From positions 18,851,353 to 18,915,352 of the forward strand of contig OX422185.1 in NCBI GenBank assembly GCA_949130485.1: DNA of 64,000 bases, written 5' to 3'. Position 1 is the stretch's first letter. The number at the start of each line of letters is the position of its first letter. The notes beneath the pieces were generated by a model. It saw only the letters and a list, made by a program, of their open reading frames with translations. It ran no database searches and had not been told where the DNA came from. Shown piece by piece: positions 40,001 through 44,312 of this stretch. The stretch comes from Agelas oroides. Its lineage: Eukaryota; Porifera; Demospongiae; Agelasida; Agelasidae. The translations under genes and the position numbers were made by a program.

Positions 40001-42885
40001 TGACATGCCTGGCACATGGCGGCTGTCTTCGCTAGCTGTAGAAAGGCCTTGGTTGGCACTGGCTGGGCCATTTCTCTCCTGTTTAGCACAAACGGGTGTA
40101 GAAACCGCTCCTCTGCCTTTGTAGGGGCTCCATTTCTGGCACTATAGACAGTTCTTAATCGGAAGAAGCGTTCACTGGTCGGAGAGCCCTGACCATTGTA
40201 AGCTCGCTAATGAGTGGGTATGGCAGAGGTCATGAACCTCGAGAGGATTGATGCAAGAACCCTTAGCTCAGGTTTCCAGTGCTAGCTCGAAGCAGAAGTG
40301 GAAATACGGATTATGCAAGGTATCCATAGCCTCAGAAAGACTTGTAGAAAATGAAACTCGGTGTATAATGGGTTAAACAAGCCTGAGCCAGCCATGGGGG
40401 GTGGTAAGTTAGCCTTGTTCTTATTCCTAGCCCTCTCCCCTTTTGCATTCATGCATTTCCTTGATCATATTAATGTTATTTAACTTCCTGTTTCCCCTCA
40501 CACACACCCTCTCTCCCTCACACACCTCAATCCCTCACCCTCCTCACTCCTCACTCCCTAACCCCCTCACACATACACAGTACGAGGCTATTCCAGAGTC
40601 TCTCAAGAACATGCTATTAGTGATGTCAACACAGGGCATATTTGATGTTACTATAAATAGCAACCAATCAGATTCCAGCATTGCTCTCAGTAAGGTAAAA
40701 TGAAAATAAACTCATTTTTTTGGTATGTTTTAACTATCTTGTTAAGTGCTATTATATCAAGCCTAACCACACCCCAAGATGCTTATAAGGGGTTAGTGCT
40801 GCAGGTTTACCTACCAAGGTAAATTTTAAAATTACAACGTTGGATATTGACGTTGTTTAAGATCACTGGCTTCTGTTGGGGTCTGGACAGAGCTAGGAGC
40901 AAACTTCTGAGTTTTGTATTTGTACCTTCTGTTTGTAGAGCTGGGGCTACAGTAAATTGCATGGAATCTGTTCAGAGTATTTTAGGCTGGTTAATTTTTC
41001 TCTCTCTCTTTCTTTCTTCAGGCTGTGGACTCCACAAAGCTGTGGGGTGTGACCTGGACTCGAATAGACCAATTTCTTCCTGGCTTTCTCAAGGATCTCT
41101 TCCCTAACGTCACACCTCCTCCTCCTCCCTCTCCACCTTCTCCCCCCTCCTCACAATCACCTCCACCAGTAGAACAAGGCGACTCTAGTACCTCACCAGA
41201 CAGTCTTCCTAAAGCTTCCTCCCCCCTCCCCGTGTCCCAGAGTCCTGCGAGGTCACCTGACAGGTCCCCCCAGGCGTCCCCTCCTAGCAGTAGCCCAGGT
41301 AACCATGCTCAGTGCTCCACCCCCTTCTTCATGAAGTTGCACAAGTTGATACAAGATCTGTACCAGGACGTACCTTGATGGGGACGGGTTGGGAGTCTGA
41401 ACTTTAGTTGATGAGTGACGTTCGGATGGAAGGCCAGGGTAGTAATTTGTCATGACCATGAAAACAAGCTAAGTTAGCTGGTCCTTCCGTCAGAACATCA
41501 CTCTATGCTCATCAGCTAAGCTGAAAGGAAGGACAAAAGTTTTAGCTCCAGCCAGGGAGGAAGGAGATGAACATTGCATCAGAGTGTCCCAACTTCATTC
41601 AGCTAATTGCCGAGCACCTTAGCGCGAGGCTACTAATCTTGCAGTGCGTGTTCTTGGTTGGTGGGGTGTGGCTTTGACTTCCGTCCCGCTTTAGGAATGC
41701 AATTAAAGGTGTGGCTTGTGTGCAAACATCCATCCCACTTAGGAATGCAATTAAAATATCCTGTTTACAAAAAGTTGTGTACACTCACGTAAGTTTATCA
41801 TTCTCAGCGCTGTAGCGGCGCTAGTGGTCTCATTGTCGCGACGTCAAAATGGCAAAAATTGTGATGGGAGCAAGGAAGAAAGAACTAGGAGCCTGGCGCA
41901 TAAACAGAAGAGAAGACAGCGAGCGTAAATGCAGCCACAACACCGTGAAGTCCGCGTCGAGAACGATGAGTACGAGAGAGCAGCAATGCCTAGCGAAGCA
42001 AATAAAGCGCGTGGTCGTCTTGAGAAAAGACCATATCCTCGCGTTCTGTGCGGTTCAAAACCGCGCTCACATCCTCAAACTCTTTCAACGTAGTACGTAC
42101 GCTTTGCCTCCTTCTCACACTTTTCACACTTCGTTCCACATGCATGACCGGACCGACAGTCCCAAAAGCACGTGCCACGCCTACTAACTAATCCACACGT
42201 GTTGGTTCAAAGGTCATTGAGATGCGCGCGAGGCATACACTGCGAATACGTACACCTAGTATATAATATGGCCTACCTGGATGGGGACGGGTTGGGAAAA
42301 GGGACTCACCTTAGCTTGTTTTCATGGTCATGACACATGGCCCTTCCGTCAGAATGTCACATCAACTAAGAAGATGAACATTGCAGCTTAAATTTTGCAG
42401 CTCCGGGAAGGGAGGGTCAACTCAATATTTGTGGGTTAGGCCACTCTGACTCTCAGCCCTTCTTATTAGTATGAGCAAGCAATTTAATATTTATTCACTA
42501 CTCACCAACTTGATATGTAAAGACATTTCTTATCTAAAAATCAACTGCACACAACGTTGTTCTCAACTGTTCCTTTATTTCTGCAGTTCCTGAGATGCGA
42601 GCTGAGGTGGGATCCTTCCCAGGTATCATCCTCCACCCTCCACTGCCCTCCCTCATGCACCAACAAGACACCCCGGCTAAACCACACCAGCAATCAACTG
42701 AAGCTGAACTAGACACTCGTCAAACTGGTTTAGAACCCTCTCCATCTGCCATCTCTGGCACCACGATAGGTCCTCCTCCTCCTCTGTTGCTGCAGCCCAC
42801 ACCACCTTATGAGCACACAGTGGACACTGACACTAGCAAGATTCAAAACTCTACTGCACAGCTCTCAACTGTGTTCAGTGTCTGA
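4493..42885 (+). CDS. GBF1: GBF1, Golgi brefeldin A-resistance ARF guanine nucleotide exchange factor (3' part, 16 exons)
   Basis: GBF1 activates ARF1 at the cis-Golgi and ER-Golgi intermediate compartment, which allows COPI coat recruitment. Exons: 4493-4575, 5109-5172, 6865-7037, 11583-11682, 13874-14050, 15092-15271, 16408-16595, 27237-27311, 28315-28393, 30877-31048, 31451-32475, 37165-37266, 39639-39752, 40581-40694, 41022-41298, 42587-42885. They join without any phase conflict into 1073 codons and a TGA stop. Landmarks remembered from vertebrate GBF1 appear in order: MPEEHTGVVRENY at the Sec7 end, TWGPTIAALSYVFD, VFDNLIISLCKFT, HRHSNILREGWKN, LLERAVVGILRLAIRL, CPLLQGMARMCCDARR, LDFMDKF, AIPESLKNMLLVM, then a Pro/Ser-rich tail. 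The N-terminal DCB, HUS and most of the Sec7 domain, with the catalytic glutamate finger, lie upstream. All exons are open, so the gene looks functional. Introns run from about 0.3 to 10.6 kb and are full of repeats. Confidence 0.96.
4757..5106. repeat. (CCCT)n / pyrimidine tract before a GBF1 acceptor
   Basis: A nearly pure C/T tract of tccctccc units that ends at the acceptor of the exon at 5109. Long open frames through it (Leu/Pro/Ser-rich on +, Gly/Arg/Glu-rich on -) come from the simple sequence and are not genes. Confidence 0.95.
5109..5172 (+). CDS. GBF1: GBF1 exon (Sec7 C-terminal end)
   Basis: It encodes DDEIIMPEEHTGVVRENYMW plus K, nearly the same as vertebrate GBF1 at the Sec7/HDS1 junction. 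The acceptor follows about 350 bp of (CCCT)n; the donor is gtgaga. The exon ends in phase 0. Confidence 0.96.
5173..5760. other. GBF1 intron, no gene seen
   Basis: It holds a short tandem motif of the type gatattcacagctgagtaa (about 5286-5335) and otherwise unique-looking AT-balanced DNA. No gene is supported. Confidence 0.5.
5894..5968 (+). other. Candidate cassette exon, copy 1
   Basis: Between tctag and gtgtct lie 75 nt reading KMQRLLNERKSIQQEYDNLE then GEFML, a charged helical stretch. The flanking GBF1 exons are both phase 0 here, so including it would keep the frame. The gtgtct donor is weak, and vertebrate GBF1 has no such insert at this place. It could instead be a stray exon of another gene. 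Confidence 0.35.
6084..6158 (+). other. Candidate cassette exon, copy 2
   Basis: A tandem copy of the 75-nt stretch at 5894. The one difference I see is a synonymous CAA/CAG change in a Gln codon. It has the same acceptor-like tctag and the same gtgtct donor. Confidence 0.35.
6420..6864. repeat. Pyrimidine-rich expansion before a GBF1 acceptor
   Basis: About 440 bp of C/T-rich repeats (ccctcc, ctctct, ccttcc). Within it a roughly 100-bp higher-order repeat carrying tctctctgtctccctgtct recurs. It ends at the acceptor of the exon at 6865. Confidence 0.93.
6865..7037 (+). CDS. GBF1: GBF1 exon (start of HDS1)
   Basis: It opens with VLLHRSAGPEG and contains LLTWGPTIAALSYVFD, a hallmark of GBF1-type ARF-GEFs just after Sec7. 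The acceptor (ccccccag) ends a 440-bp pyrimidine tract; the donor is gtacat. It ends in phase 2. Confidence 0.96.
7300..7510 (+). repeat. tRNA-derived SINE-like repeat, two tandem heads
   Basis: Two copies of a tRNA-like promoter region sit in tandem. The first has TAGCTCAGTGGCAGAGCA (A box) and GGGTTTGATTCC (B box). The second starts near 7427 with a similar A box and a weaker B box. Both are followed by the same ctttcact-like tail. Neither looks like an intact tRNA gene. Confidence 0.75.
7692..7860. repeat. Dispersed repeat, copy related to 10648-11010
   Basis: It shares a run of about 170 bp (atggtatgtacctacttacac through ctactatacttcatgc) with two copies at 10648-10790 and 10845-11010. 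No coding potential is evident. Confidence 0.85.
8535..8883. repeat. Large inverted repeat (arms about 141 bp)
   Basis: The left arm 8535-8676 and right arm 8743-8883 are near-perfect reverse complements around a 66-bp loop (for example ctgacaatgccctcac pairs with gtgagggcgttgtcag). It is likely a foldback transposon. Open frames inside are mirror images of one another and are not genes. Confidence 0.93.
8946..9090. repeat. Compound palindrome, one forward and two reverse copies
   Basis: A block of about 45 bp (ggaggtttctggtgactttg and onward) is followed by two reverse-complement copies in tandem, ending in cctgtccatgat, which mirrors the atcatggacagg start. Confidence 0.93.
9712..9883. repeat. 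Foldback element with GAAACG-type arms
   Basis: Arms of about 80 bp (9712-9796 and 9803-9883) pair around gggcgc. They contain gactggagcattcagtcg and caagttggtaacagataa. One arm-like piece recurs at 31251-31309 inside another element. Confidence 0.92.
9884..10640. other. GBF1 intron, no gene seen
   Basis: Mostly unique DNA with short open frames that show no family resemblance. A stretch near 10470-10640 is CpG-rich and may be part of an old element. Confidence 0.4.
10648..11010. repeat. Tandem pair of a dispersed repeat
   Basis: Two near-identical copies (about 10648-10790 and 10845-11010) carry cctacttgcacctgaagaac and cccactagagaattagttg. A third diverged copy is at 7692-7860. Confidence 0.88.
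11075..11580. repeat. Pyrimidine-rich expansion before a GBF1 acceptor
   Basis: C/T-rich DNA with a pure (CCCT)n core at about 11400-11505, ending two bases before the exon at 11583. Open frames on both strands are simple-sequence artefacts. Confidence 0.95.
11583..11682 (+). CDS. GBF1: GBF1 exon (HDS1)
   Basis: It encodes SQCASVAAHYELREVFDNL then IISLCKFT, aligned with the vertebrate segment CAMISAHYGLSDVFDNL. The acceptor ends a roughly 370-bp pyrimidine-rich expansion; the donor is gtaacc. It ends in phase 0. Confidence 0.96.
11683..12480. other. GBF1 intron, no gene seen
   Basis: A short palindrome gcaggcagtctcgagactgcctgc is centred near 12011. The rest is AT-rich DNA with no supported gene. 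Confidence 0.5.
12481..13757. repeat. 41/50-bp two-length minisatellite, 27 units plus a partial unit
   Basis: Units start tgatttactgccaaa. Ten short units (41 bp) and seventeen long units (50 bp, with an extra agctttgct) tile 12481-13740 exactly (10 x 41 + 17 x 50 = 1260). Order from the left: LSSLSSLSSSLLSLLLSLLLLSLLLLL. Some long units carry aaaggg in place of aaaagg. It lies in the GBF1 intron before the exon at 13874. Confidence 0.97.
13874..14050 (+). CDS. GBF1: GBF1 exon (HDS1)
   Basis: A 59-codon phase-0 exon carrying TVFTLAHRHSNILREGWKN and LLPEGLVE, typical of HDS1. The acceptor is ccccctcag and the donor gtgtgt. A 1.26-kb minisatellite lies just upstream in the intron. Confidence 0.96.
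14110..14141. repeat. (TTGA)n microsatellite
   Basis: About six gattgatt units just after the donor region of the exon ending at 14050. Confidence 0.9.
14220..14345 (-). repeat. tRNA-derived SINE-like repeat, minus strand
   Basis: The reverse complement reads gagcactggtagctctggtt and tttcgatttccagcaact, then a tail like the copies near 7300. The A box is degraded. Confidence 0.55.
14515..14690 (-). repeat. Dispersed repeat, inverse of 28080-28215
   Basis: The stretch with ctaaaaatagtaacacgtac and cataggaacgggtgactaaa is the reverse complement of DNA at 28080-28215. Together with the SINE-like head next to each copy it may form one composite element. Confidence 0.75.
15092..15271 (+). CDS. 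GBF1: GBF1 exon (HDS1)
   Basis: A 60-codon phase-0 exon starting VDDFLHPEGKVSLFREETP, matching vertebrate VEDFVDPNGKISLQREETP, and ending ARKTALKCIK. The acceptor is tctcag and the donor gtacaa. Confidence 0.96.
15372..15905. other. GBF1 intron, no gene seen
   Basis: It begins with a piece of a TAGCCTCG-type terminus (ggcctgggagcgaggcta near 15386-15404). I see nothing else beyond AT-rich unique DNA. Confidence 0.45.
15938..16351. mobile_element. Short DNA transposon (MITE) with taccatatttcttcga ends
   Basis: The left end taccatatttcttcga and right end tcgaagaaatacggta are inverted repeats, and sub-terminal ggctactattcgagggcgg-like motifs repeat inside. It is about 410 bp without a transposase frame. 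TA lies at both edges, which would suit a Tc1/mariner-type element. Confidence 0.8.
16408..16595 (+). CDS. GBF1: GBF1 exon (HDS1 end)
   Basis: It encodes DCHPEQLFSESKFLRQDSLL, then a helical stretch to FFLELLVSVALENK, matching vertebrate CDPEKMITESKFLQLESL and LEMLLRIVLENR. The donor gtgagt is followed by the gene's largest intron in this window (10.6 kb). Confidence 0.95.
16596..18938. other. GBF1 intron, proximal part without recognised genes
   Basis: This stretch holds small palindromes of the TAG(C/T)CTC-TTCCCAG type (about 16617-16670 and 17207-17262) and short repeats of a cctttggttgcc motif (16757-16830). A minus-strand frame at 18039-18350 contains a CVC and nearby His residues that faintly resemble the Cys/His module found further on. 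I see no supported gene. Confidence 0.6.
18960..19090 (-). pseudogene. Degenerate copy of the Cys/His module
   Basis: Read on the minus strand, the frame contains SVHKYYTRCHDTELNNC and RRNTV, which aligns with SAHKHYNRCPVHNDTEEHNC and RNTVTG of the intact copy about 1 kb away. Part of the CPVH core is lost. It appears to be a decayed extra unit. Confidence 0.6.
19280..19857. repeat. Direct duplication, two copies of about 285 bp
   Basis: Copies at about 19280-19562 and 19571-19857 share cttctattcttcctgtagta, gtggtaccttctcagcta and cagtgaaaaccactcccaac. A + frame in the second copy reads ENHSQLSTNELLRLLQEV, and the same reading in the first is interrupted. Most codon differences change amino acids, so I do not call a gene. 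Confidence 0.85.
19962..20518 (-). CDS. Terminal exon with three copies of an unrecognised Cys/His module
   Basis: I do not recognise this protein. On the minus strand a splice acceptor (ctcccacag, just above 20518) opens a frame that runs to a TGA at 19962-19964. It holds three tandem units of about 50-62 residues. Each has C-x-C-x3-H near the start and then R-C-P-(L/V)-H-N-D-T-x-E-H-(N/D)-C-T. Examples are HRCPVHNDTLEHDC and NRCPVHNDTEEHNC. The units differ mainly at third codon positions, which points to protein-level selection on this strand. The Cys and His spacing would suit metal binding, but that is inference. A diverged single unit ends the minus-strand exon at 45208. Upstream exons were not identified, so this may be part of a gene or a remnant inside the GBF1 intron. 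Confidence 0.6.
20560..21490. other. GBF1 intron, element-rich, no gene called
   Basis: It contains a gtctcgggaggagggtctgg / gggaacgagac palindrome (about 20790-20822) of the TAGTCTC family, and CpG-rich DNA (21060-21330). Short frames on both strands overlap without family resemblance. It may be a composite of short transposons. Confidence 0.4.
21500..21945. other. GBF1 intron, AT-rich, no gene seen
   Basis: AT-rich DNA with a small hairpin at about 21806-21834 (acaagaag...cttcttgt, with gcttcgctt in the loop). Confidence 0.5.
22440..22530. repeat. Purine-rich (GAGA) tract
   Basis: An A/G-rich stretch of gagaggaag-like units, which forms the pyrimidine tract of a minus-strand intron in the Tudor-like remnant. 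Confidence 0.85.
22580..22700 (-). pseudogene. Extended-Tudor-like exon
   Basis: Bounded on the minus strand by ttattttccag and gtaggt, it reads DYGGQYEIPISSLIPLPEQF then QVFPFQMLYCCFSD. This fits the DYGN-x-E-x-V...L-x-x-LP-x-x-F-x-x-(L)P-(F)Q-A-x-x-C core of extended Tudor domains, which bind dimethyl-arginine and are common in piRNA-pathway TDRD proteins. The usual Asn of DYGN is Gly here. The domain's N-terminal half is not evident. Confidence 0.5.
24255..24475. repeat. Tandem repeat of a ccttctttgacccttt motif
   Basis: About three diverged units of 60-75 bp carrying ccttctttgaccctttaggg and gatagcgtttcaggac. Confidence 0.9.
24990..25450 (-). repeat. Dispersed repeat of about 480 bp, minus-strand copy
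   Basis: The reverse complement matches the copies at 32965-33450 and 39895-40375 (shared blocks: atgttatcagttggcg, ctccatttctggcact, aagcagaagtggaaat). No coding capacity is supported. Confidence 0.85.
25520..26720. repeat. Direct repeat pair flanking about 660 bp
   Basis: The segment at about 25520-25790 recurs at 26450-26720: both contain cattcaacaatgcctgcac, catcagatgacatgtcctcc and gagttgagtcttccaagg. The DNA between is AT-rich with no gene. Whether these are ends of one element or a segmental duplication cannot be told here. Confidence 0.85.
26895..27022. repeat. Small repeat/palindrome cluster
   Basis: Repeated cccagttccgtaccatgcac units (26930-26995) are followed by their inverse (ggtatggaactgggac near 27003-27018). 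The cluster follows acatccctccctgggg, which resembles ends of the element at 55663-57290. Confidence 0.7.
27075..27135. repeat. Palindromic cctaggcaac motif
   Basis: Contains cttacctaggcaacaccac and agaagagagatgtgagcag. The same arrangement occurs at 56101-56180 and, inverted, at 57145-57215. Confidence 0.75.
27237..27311 (+). CDS. GBF1: GBF1 exon
   Basis: It encodes DRIGLFWSELSNHLSRIVV and TSHKH, matching the vertebrate segment DRVGCVWQTVRDHLYHLCV. The acceptor is tttgcag and the donor gtaaca. The first base completes a Lys codon started in the exon at 16408; it ends in phase 2. Confidence 0.94.
27500..27565. mobile_element. Minimal foldback element of the TAGTCTC family
   Basis: gtcttgttcccagaccct and agggtctgggaacaagac pair over about 60 bp. 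Confidence 0.8.
27566..28000. other. GBF1 intron, no gene seen
   Basis: Contains a hairpin gtacttcctgtacctcatgt / aggaagtac near 27677-27708. Open frames here have no family resemblance. Confidence 0.45.
28005..28215. repeat. SINE-like head plus dispersed repeat
   Basis: ggccggcagtcaccgggaac is the inverse of a SINE B-box tail. The following gtgttactatttttagtaca block is the inverse of DNA at 14515-14640. Confidence 0.65.
28315..28393 (+). CDS. GBF1: GBF1 exon
   Basis: It encodes FLLERAVVGILRLAIRLMSR and ETLASQ, nearly the same as vertebrate FLVERAVVGLLRLAIRLLRR. The acceptor is ttgctag and the donor gtgagt. It ends in phase 0. Confidence 0.97.
28394..28868. other. GBF1 intron, no gene seen
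   Basis: AT-rich DNA between an exon and a degraded foldback element. I see nothing supported in it. Confidence 0.45.
28870..29905. mobile_element. Nested inverted-repeat elements
   Basis: Outer arms at about 29105-29242 and 29755-29905 are inverse copies (aatcaccaaactttctaagg / ccttagaaagtttggtgatt). Between them sits an element starting tagcctcgtttcc at 29254 and ending ggcctgggaacga near 29655, with internal tcacgtgatgaatgctcccc arms. A degraded copy of the foldback element of 39348-39575 lies at about 28875-29065 (ccaaacttcc...agtttgg, gcgatcgaaatac). Confidence 0.8.
30000..30780. other. GBF1 intron, no gene seen
   Basis: Contains a local duplication of tttgtgagtatttgtggtt (30543 and 30596). 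Nothing else is supported. Confidence 0.5.
30800..30876. repeat. Pyrimidine tract (CCCT)n before a GBF1 acceptor
   Basis: A C/T tract with a ccctccctccctccct core that ends in cccccag at the exon at 30877. Confidence 0.93.
30877..31048 (+). CDS. GBF1: GBF1 exon
   Basis: It encodes LLGSLRVLLTLPPPTTPHM and then ITELIHSHAGTIKTPHDWS, equivalent to vertebrate HELLKTNAANIHSGDDWA. The acceptor ends a (CCCT)n tract of about 75 bp; the donor is gtgagt. It ends in phase 1. Confidence 0.95.
31114..31421. mobile_element. Tc1/mariner (pogo-like) MITE with TA duplication
   Basis: The left end CAGTGGGAAGTCACTTA and right end TAATGACTTCCTACTG are imperfect inverted repeats. Each is flanked by TA (31112-31113 and 31422-31423). 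It is 308 bp without a transposase frame. An insert at 31251-31309 matches an arm of the foldback element at 9712. Confidence 0.85.
31451..32475 (+). CDS. GBF1: GBF1 large exon (linker and HDS2)
   Basis: A 1025-nt exon. The first third is a variable linker. Then come WVWISEAEGAQRP and LNQFDLLVEE (vertebrate GWLVVGKDD and INQYSLTVG), a Ser-rich insertion, YTTVSLRLLDLLDALYSRV, and CPLLQGMARMCCDARRSVR with YLQRALLAHGLQSL. The last block is strongly conserved in GBF1. The acceptor is tacacag and the donor gtgagt; it ends in phase 0. Confidence 0.96.
32505..32700. repeat. Direct repeat of a ggttgctatggcaaccacac block
   Basis: ttgctatggcaaccacaccc and agtggcagtcttttatgag occur at about 32509 and again at about 32639. 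Confidence 0.85.
32850..32940 (+). repeat. tRNA-derived SINE-like repeat
   Basis: It contains tagctcagtggcagagcact (A box) and a degraded B box (ggatccaattcccgg), as in the copies near 7300. Confidence 0.7.
32965..33450 (+). repeat. Dispersed repeat of about 480 bp
   Basis: Shares blocks with 39895-40375 (same strand) and 24990-25450 (opposite strand), starting ctttggccgcatgttatcag and ending near agtggaaatatgaacc. Confidence 0.88.
33480..34930. repeat. Decayed tandem repeat region
   Basis: Diverged units of roughly 180-350 bp recur: gcattaccatgctaccagac at 33680 and 33857, and cagccctacattatagtg-like blocks at 34270, 34470, 34620 and 34835. No gene is seen. Confidence 0.75.
34980..35399. 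mobile_element. MITE with aaccctcggcgca ends
   Basis: aaccctcggcgca at the left and tgcgccgagggtta at the right are inverted repeats about 420 bp apart. Inside, ATGGCTGACTTAGTCGTG is followed at once by gtaagt, which looks like a tiny first exon. There is no long frame. Confidence 0.75.
35653..36362. repeat. 23/21-bp minisatellite
   Basis: Monomers gtttgtagtaaacttgctg(c/t)(g/a)tt (23 bp) alternate with gtttgtagtaattgttgtctt (21 bp) as a 44-bp dimer on the left, then run mostly as 23-bp monomers on the right. Long minus-strand Gln/Thr/Tyr-rich frames here are repeat artefacts. Confidence 0.96.
36459..36832. repeat. 72-bp minisatellite, about 5 units
   Basis: Units start gggtagctatgtgaa at 36459, 36531, 36603, 36675, 36747 and 36819, exactly 72 bp apart. 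Because 72 is a multiple of 3, frames stay open on both strands. No other sign of coding is seen. Confidence 0.96.
37021..37164. repeat. (CA)n microsatellite at a GBF1 acceptor
   Basis: About 140 bp of CA repeats with a few T interruptions. It ends in cactcacacag, which is the acceptor of the exon at 37165. Confidence 0.97.
37165..37266 (+). CDS. GBF1: GBF1 exon (HDS2)
   Basis: It encodes VFFPMLSRLLEDIATSDR and LEETRVRACNILCK, matching vertebrate VLFPLLTKLLENIS and MEETRMRASTLLSK. The acceptor is the end of the (CA)n microsatellite (cactcacacag); the donor is gtacgt. A 34-codon phase-0 exon. Confidence 0.95.
37346..37662. mobile_element. Foldback element of the TAGTCTCG family
   Basis: The start TAGTCTCGTGCCCAGACC and end GGTCTGGGCACGAGACTA are perfect inverted repeats, 317 bp apart. 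I find no matching target duplication for this copy. Confidence 0.88.
37663..38470. other. GBF1 intron, no gene seen
   Basis: Contains ggtttccaggccctctccac and related pieces (38036-38180) that resemble decayed TAGCCTCG-family interior. No gene is supported. Confidence 0.45.
38495..38640. repeat. Short tandem repeat, about 2.5 units of 55-65 bp
   Basis: Units carry gagtgggcgg, ccacccacaagattgacac and aattgtcacataagta. A diverged piece recurs at about 39090-39180. Confidence 0.9.
39348..39575. mobile_element. Foldback MITE of about 230 bp
   Basis: Arms of about 100 bp: attattccgt...gatcgcatcgctg at the left, cagcgatacgatc...acggaataat at the right, with cttccgttaagggcgggg pairing cccgcccttaacggaag. 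A degraded relative is at 28875-29065. Confidence 0.92.
39639..39752 (+). CDS. GBF1: GBF1 exon (HDS2/HDS3)
   Basis: It encodes VFLQHLPSLSQLQNFPELWL and GILDFMDKFLHLDNSDLL, matching vertebrate VFLQHLSPLLSL and LDFMDKYMHAGSSDLL. The acceptor is ctcacag and the donor gtgagt. A 38-codon phase-0 exon. Confidence 0.96.
39895..40375 (+). repeat. Dispersed repeat of about 480 bp
   Basis: It begins with the palindrome catgacgagtgtactcgtcatg and then ctttggccgcatgttatcag, as in the copy at 32965. Confidence 0.88.
40581..40694 (+). CDS. GBF1: GBF1 exon (HDS3)
   Basis: It encodes YEAIPESLKNMLLVMSTQGI then F, matching vertebrate SEAIPESLKNMLLVMDTAEIF. The acceptor is acacag and the donor gtaaaa. A 38-codon phase-0 exon. 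Confidence 0.96.
41022..41298 (+). CDS. GBF1: GBF1 exon (HDS3 and proline-rich tail)
   Basis: It begins AVDSTKLWGVTWTRIDQFLP, matching vertebrate ALWEITWERIDCFLP, and then becomes Pro/Ser-rich. The acceptor is ttcttcag; the donor gtaacc gives an in-phase join to the last exon. If the donor is not used, the frame stays open to a TGA at 41377-41379, giving an alternative 27-residue tail that ends DLYQDVP. Confidence 0.9.
41370..42425. mobile_element. Inverted/direct repeat element in the last GBF1 intron
   Basis: gatggggacgggttgggag at 41379 recurs at about 42281 in direct orientation. Inverse blocks around them (catgaccatgaaaacaagct at 41453, agcttgttttcatggtcatg at 42315) show a composite foldback structure. 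A CpG-rich centre (41800-42190) has an open + frame starting MAKIVMGARKKELGAW with no recognised homology. Confidence 0.65.
42587..42885 (+). CDS. GBF1: GBF1 last exon and stop codon
   Basis: After tttctgcag the frame reads PEMRAEVGSFPGIILHPPL and ends FSV then TGA at 42883-42885. The segment is Pro-rich and resembles the vertebrate C-terminus (EIPSEL, later PPPLAQPPLILQP against PPPPLLLQPTPP). No canonical AATAAA is seen in the next 100 nt; an AT-rich stretch with AATAAT lies near 42965. Confidence 0.9.
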
Positions 42886-43099
42886 CATGATAGGAGAATA
42901 TTTATCAATAGTTTTGATAATCAAAACACTGCATATGTAATAGGATCTTTTGTAAGTATATAAATAATCCAAAAATTTAATTCAATGGTTTGCATGACAT
43001 TCAGTGGAAGTACAACAATCACTAGTATTTTTTCCTTCCAAATGATGCTCACTTAGACAATAATGTGAATACTCTCATACAAACAGGTGGCACATGCAG

Positions 43100-43131
<32 letters not shown>
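43100..43131. repeat. (C)32 homopolymer
   Basis: An uninterrupted run of C followed by cacaaaaaaa. The exact length may reflect assembly limits. Confidence 0.95.
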
Positions 43132-43240
43132 ACAAAAAAAATCCCCTGTCCAAGTCGGTCAGTGGTGATCCATAGCCCTATTCCCATGCAGGCCTGGGCT
43201 CCAGTTTTAATTGCTTGCAGCTAAAATTAATCTGGGAAAG

Positions 43241-43350
43241 GCTGGGAACAAGAATAGTTTTCATCAGATTCTAAACAGCTTTTCAATGTTTTGCAATTCT
43301 AACATTGAAAAGCTGTTTAGAATCTGATGAAAACTATTCTTGTTCCTGGC
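43241..43350. repeat. Hairpin with 50-bp arms
   Basis: 43241-43290 and 43301-43350 are near-perfect inverse copies (cagcttttcaatgtt / aacattgaaaagctg). Confidence 0.95.
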
Positions 43351-43399
43351 AGGGTATAGTGAGTCATTGTAATCATCATAGTTTAGACTACACCCCAAT

Positions 43400-43860
43400 G
43401 CATGATACAATACAGAGGAAGCACCAAATCTCAAATTGTATTGGCTCATGTTATGGTGCACCAAGTATTTATTTTTGTTTACTAGACACTATTACTGGCT
43501 AATTGAGTGAAACTCCCTTCTGTATTTTGATGTCGGAACCGTTTCATATGTGTAAATCCAGGAAATTAGATTGATTGCCTGTGTGGCAGTCCCAGATTGA
43601 AATTCAGCATTTGGGATGCTGTTTCTACTAAATAGACGTGAATGAAATCAAAATTTACCATGCATGGTGCAAATAATCTCATACAAACAGGTAGCACACT
43701 CATGCAGCCAAAAATAAAATTCCTGATTCCAGGTCTGCATGGTCAGTGGCGATCCATATAGTTTGGGCTCCAGTTTGTAATTGCAAAGCAGCTAAAACTA
43801 AAGGGTAGAAATAAGAAGTTTCCATCCAAACACCTCTTGGTGATGGCAAACTGTGTCTTG
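43400..43860. other. Intergenic, no gene seen
   Basis: Some text of 43010-43230 recurs in diverged form at 43640-43800 (caaacaggt(g/a)gcacac, gtcagtggcgatccata), so this is an old duplication. Confidence 0.6.
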
Positions 43861-43941
43861 TACAGCAGTCACAGTGAGACTGTAGAACAAAGGGGACATC
43901 CCCTTTGTTCTACAGTCCCACTGTGAGATCTGTGAATACCG

Positions 43942-44172
43942 TGAGATCCAGGAAACAAATTTTGAACAGGTCAAAGAATTGCACCTTCTAGCAACCTAGA
44001 AACCACTTACCAAAAAGATCCCAATAGCACAAAATCAAAGCTAATGGGTTCTCTGTGATTGATGGTTTAGAGCGGAGGGCACAGATTGGAGTAGACCAAC
44101 TTCTAGACTTTAAGTTGCTAGAATGTGCAATTCTTTGACCTGTTCAAATATTTGTTTCCTGGCCTGGATCTG
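43942..44172. mobile_element. Foldback element of about 230 bp
   Basis: Arms of about 50 bp: gaacaggtcaaagaattgca and tgcaattctttgacctgttc, with gatccaggaaacaaa / tttgtttcctggcctggatc outside. Confidence 0.9.
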
Positions 44173-44269
44173 TAACCATGCATACACTGTACATGTAGTT
44201 TCTCATCAGGTGCTTTTCTTGCACACAATGCAGGCAGGTATTAACATTGTGTTATTCTGTTATTCCAGC

Positions 44270-44312
44270 CATTTTCTCCCAATCTAAAGAATGGGAGAAA
44301 ATGGCTGGAATG
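44270..44312. repeat. Hairpin with 19-bp arms
   Basis: ttccagccattttctccca and tgggagaaaatggctggaa flank a short loop. Confidence 0.95.
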
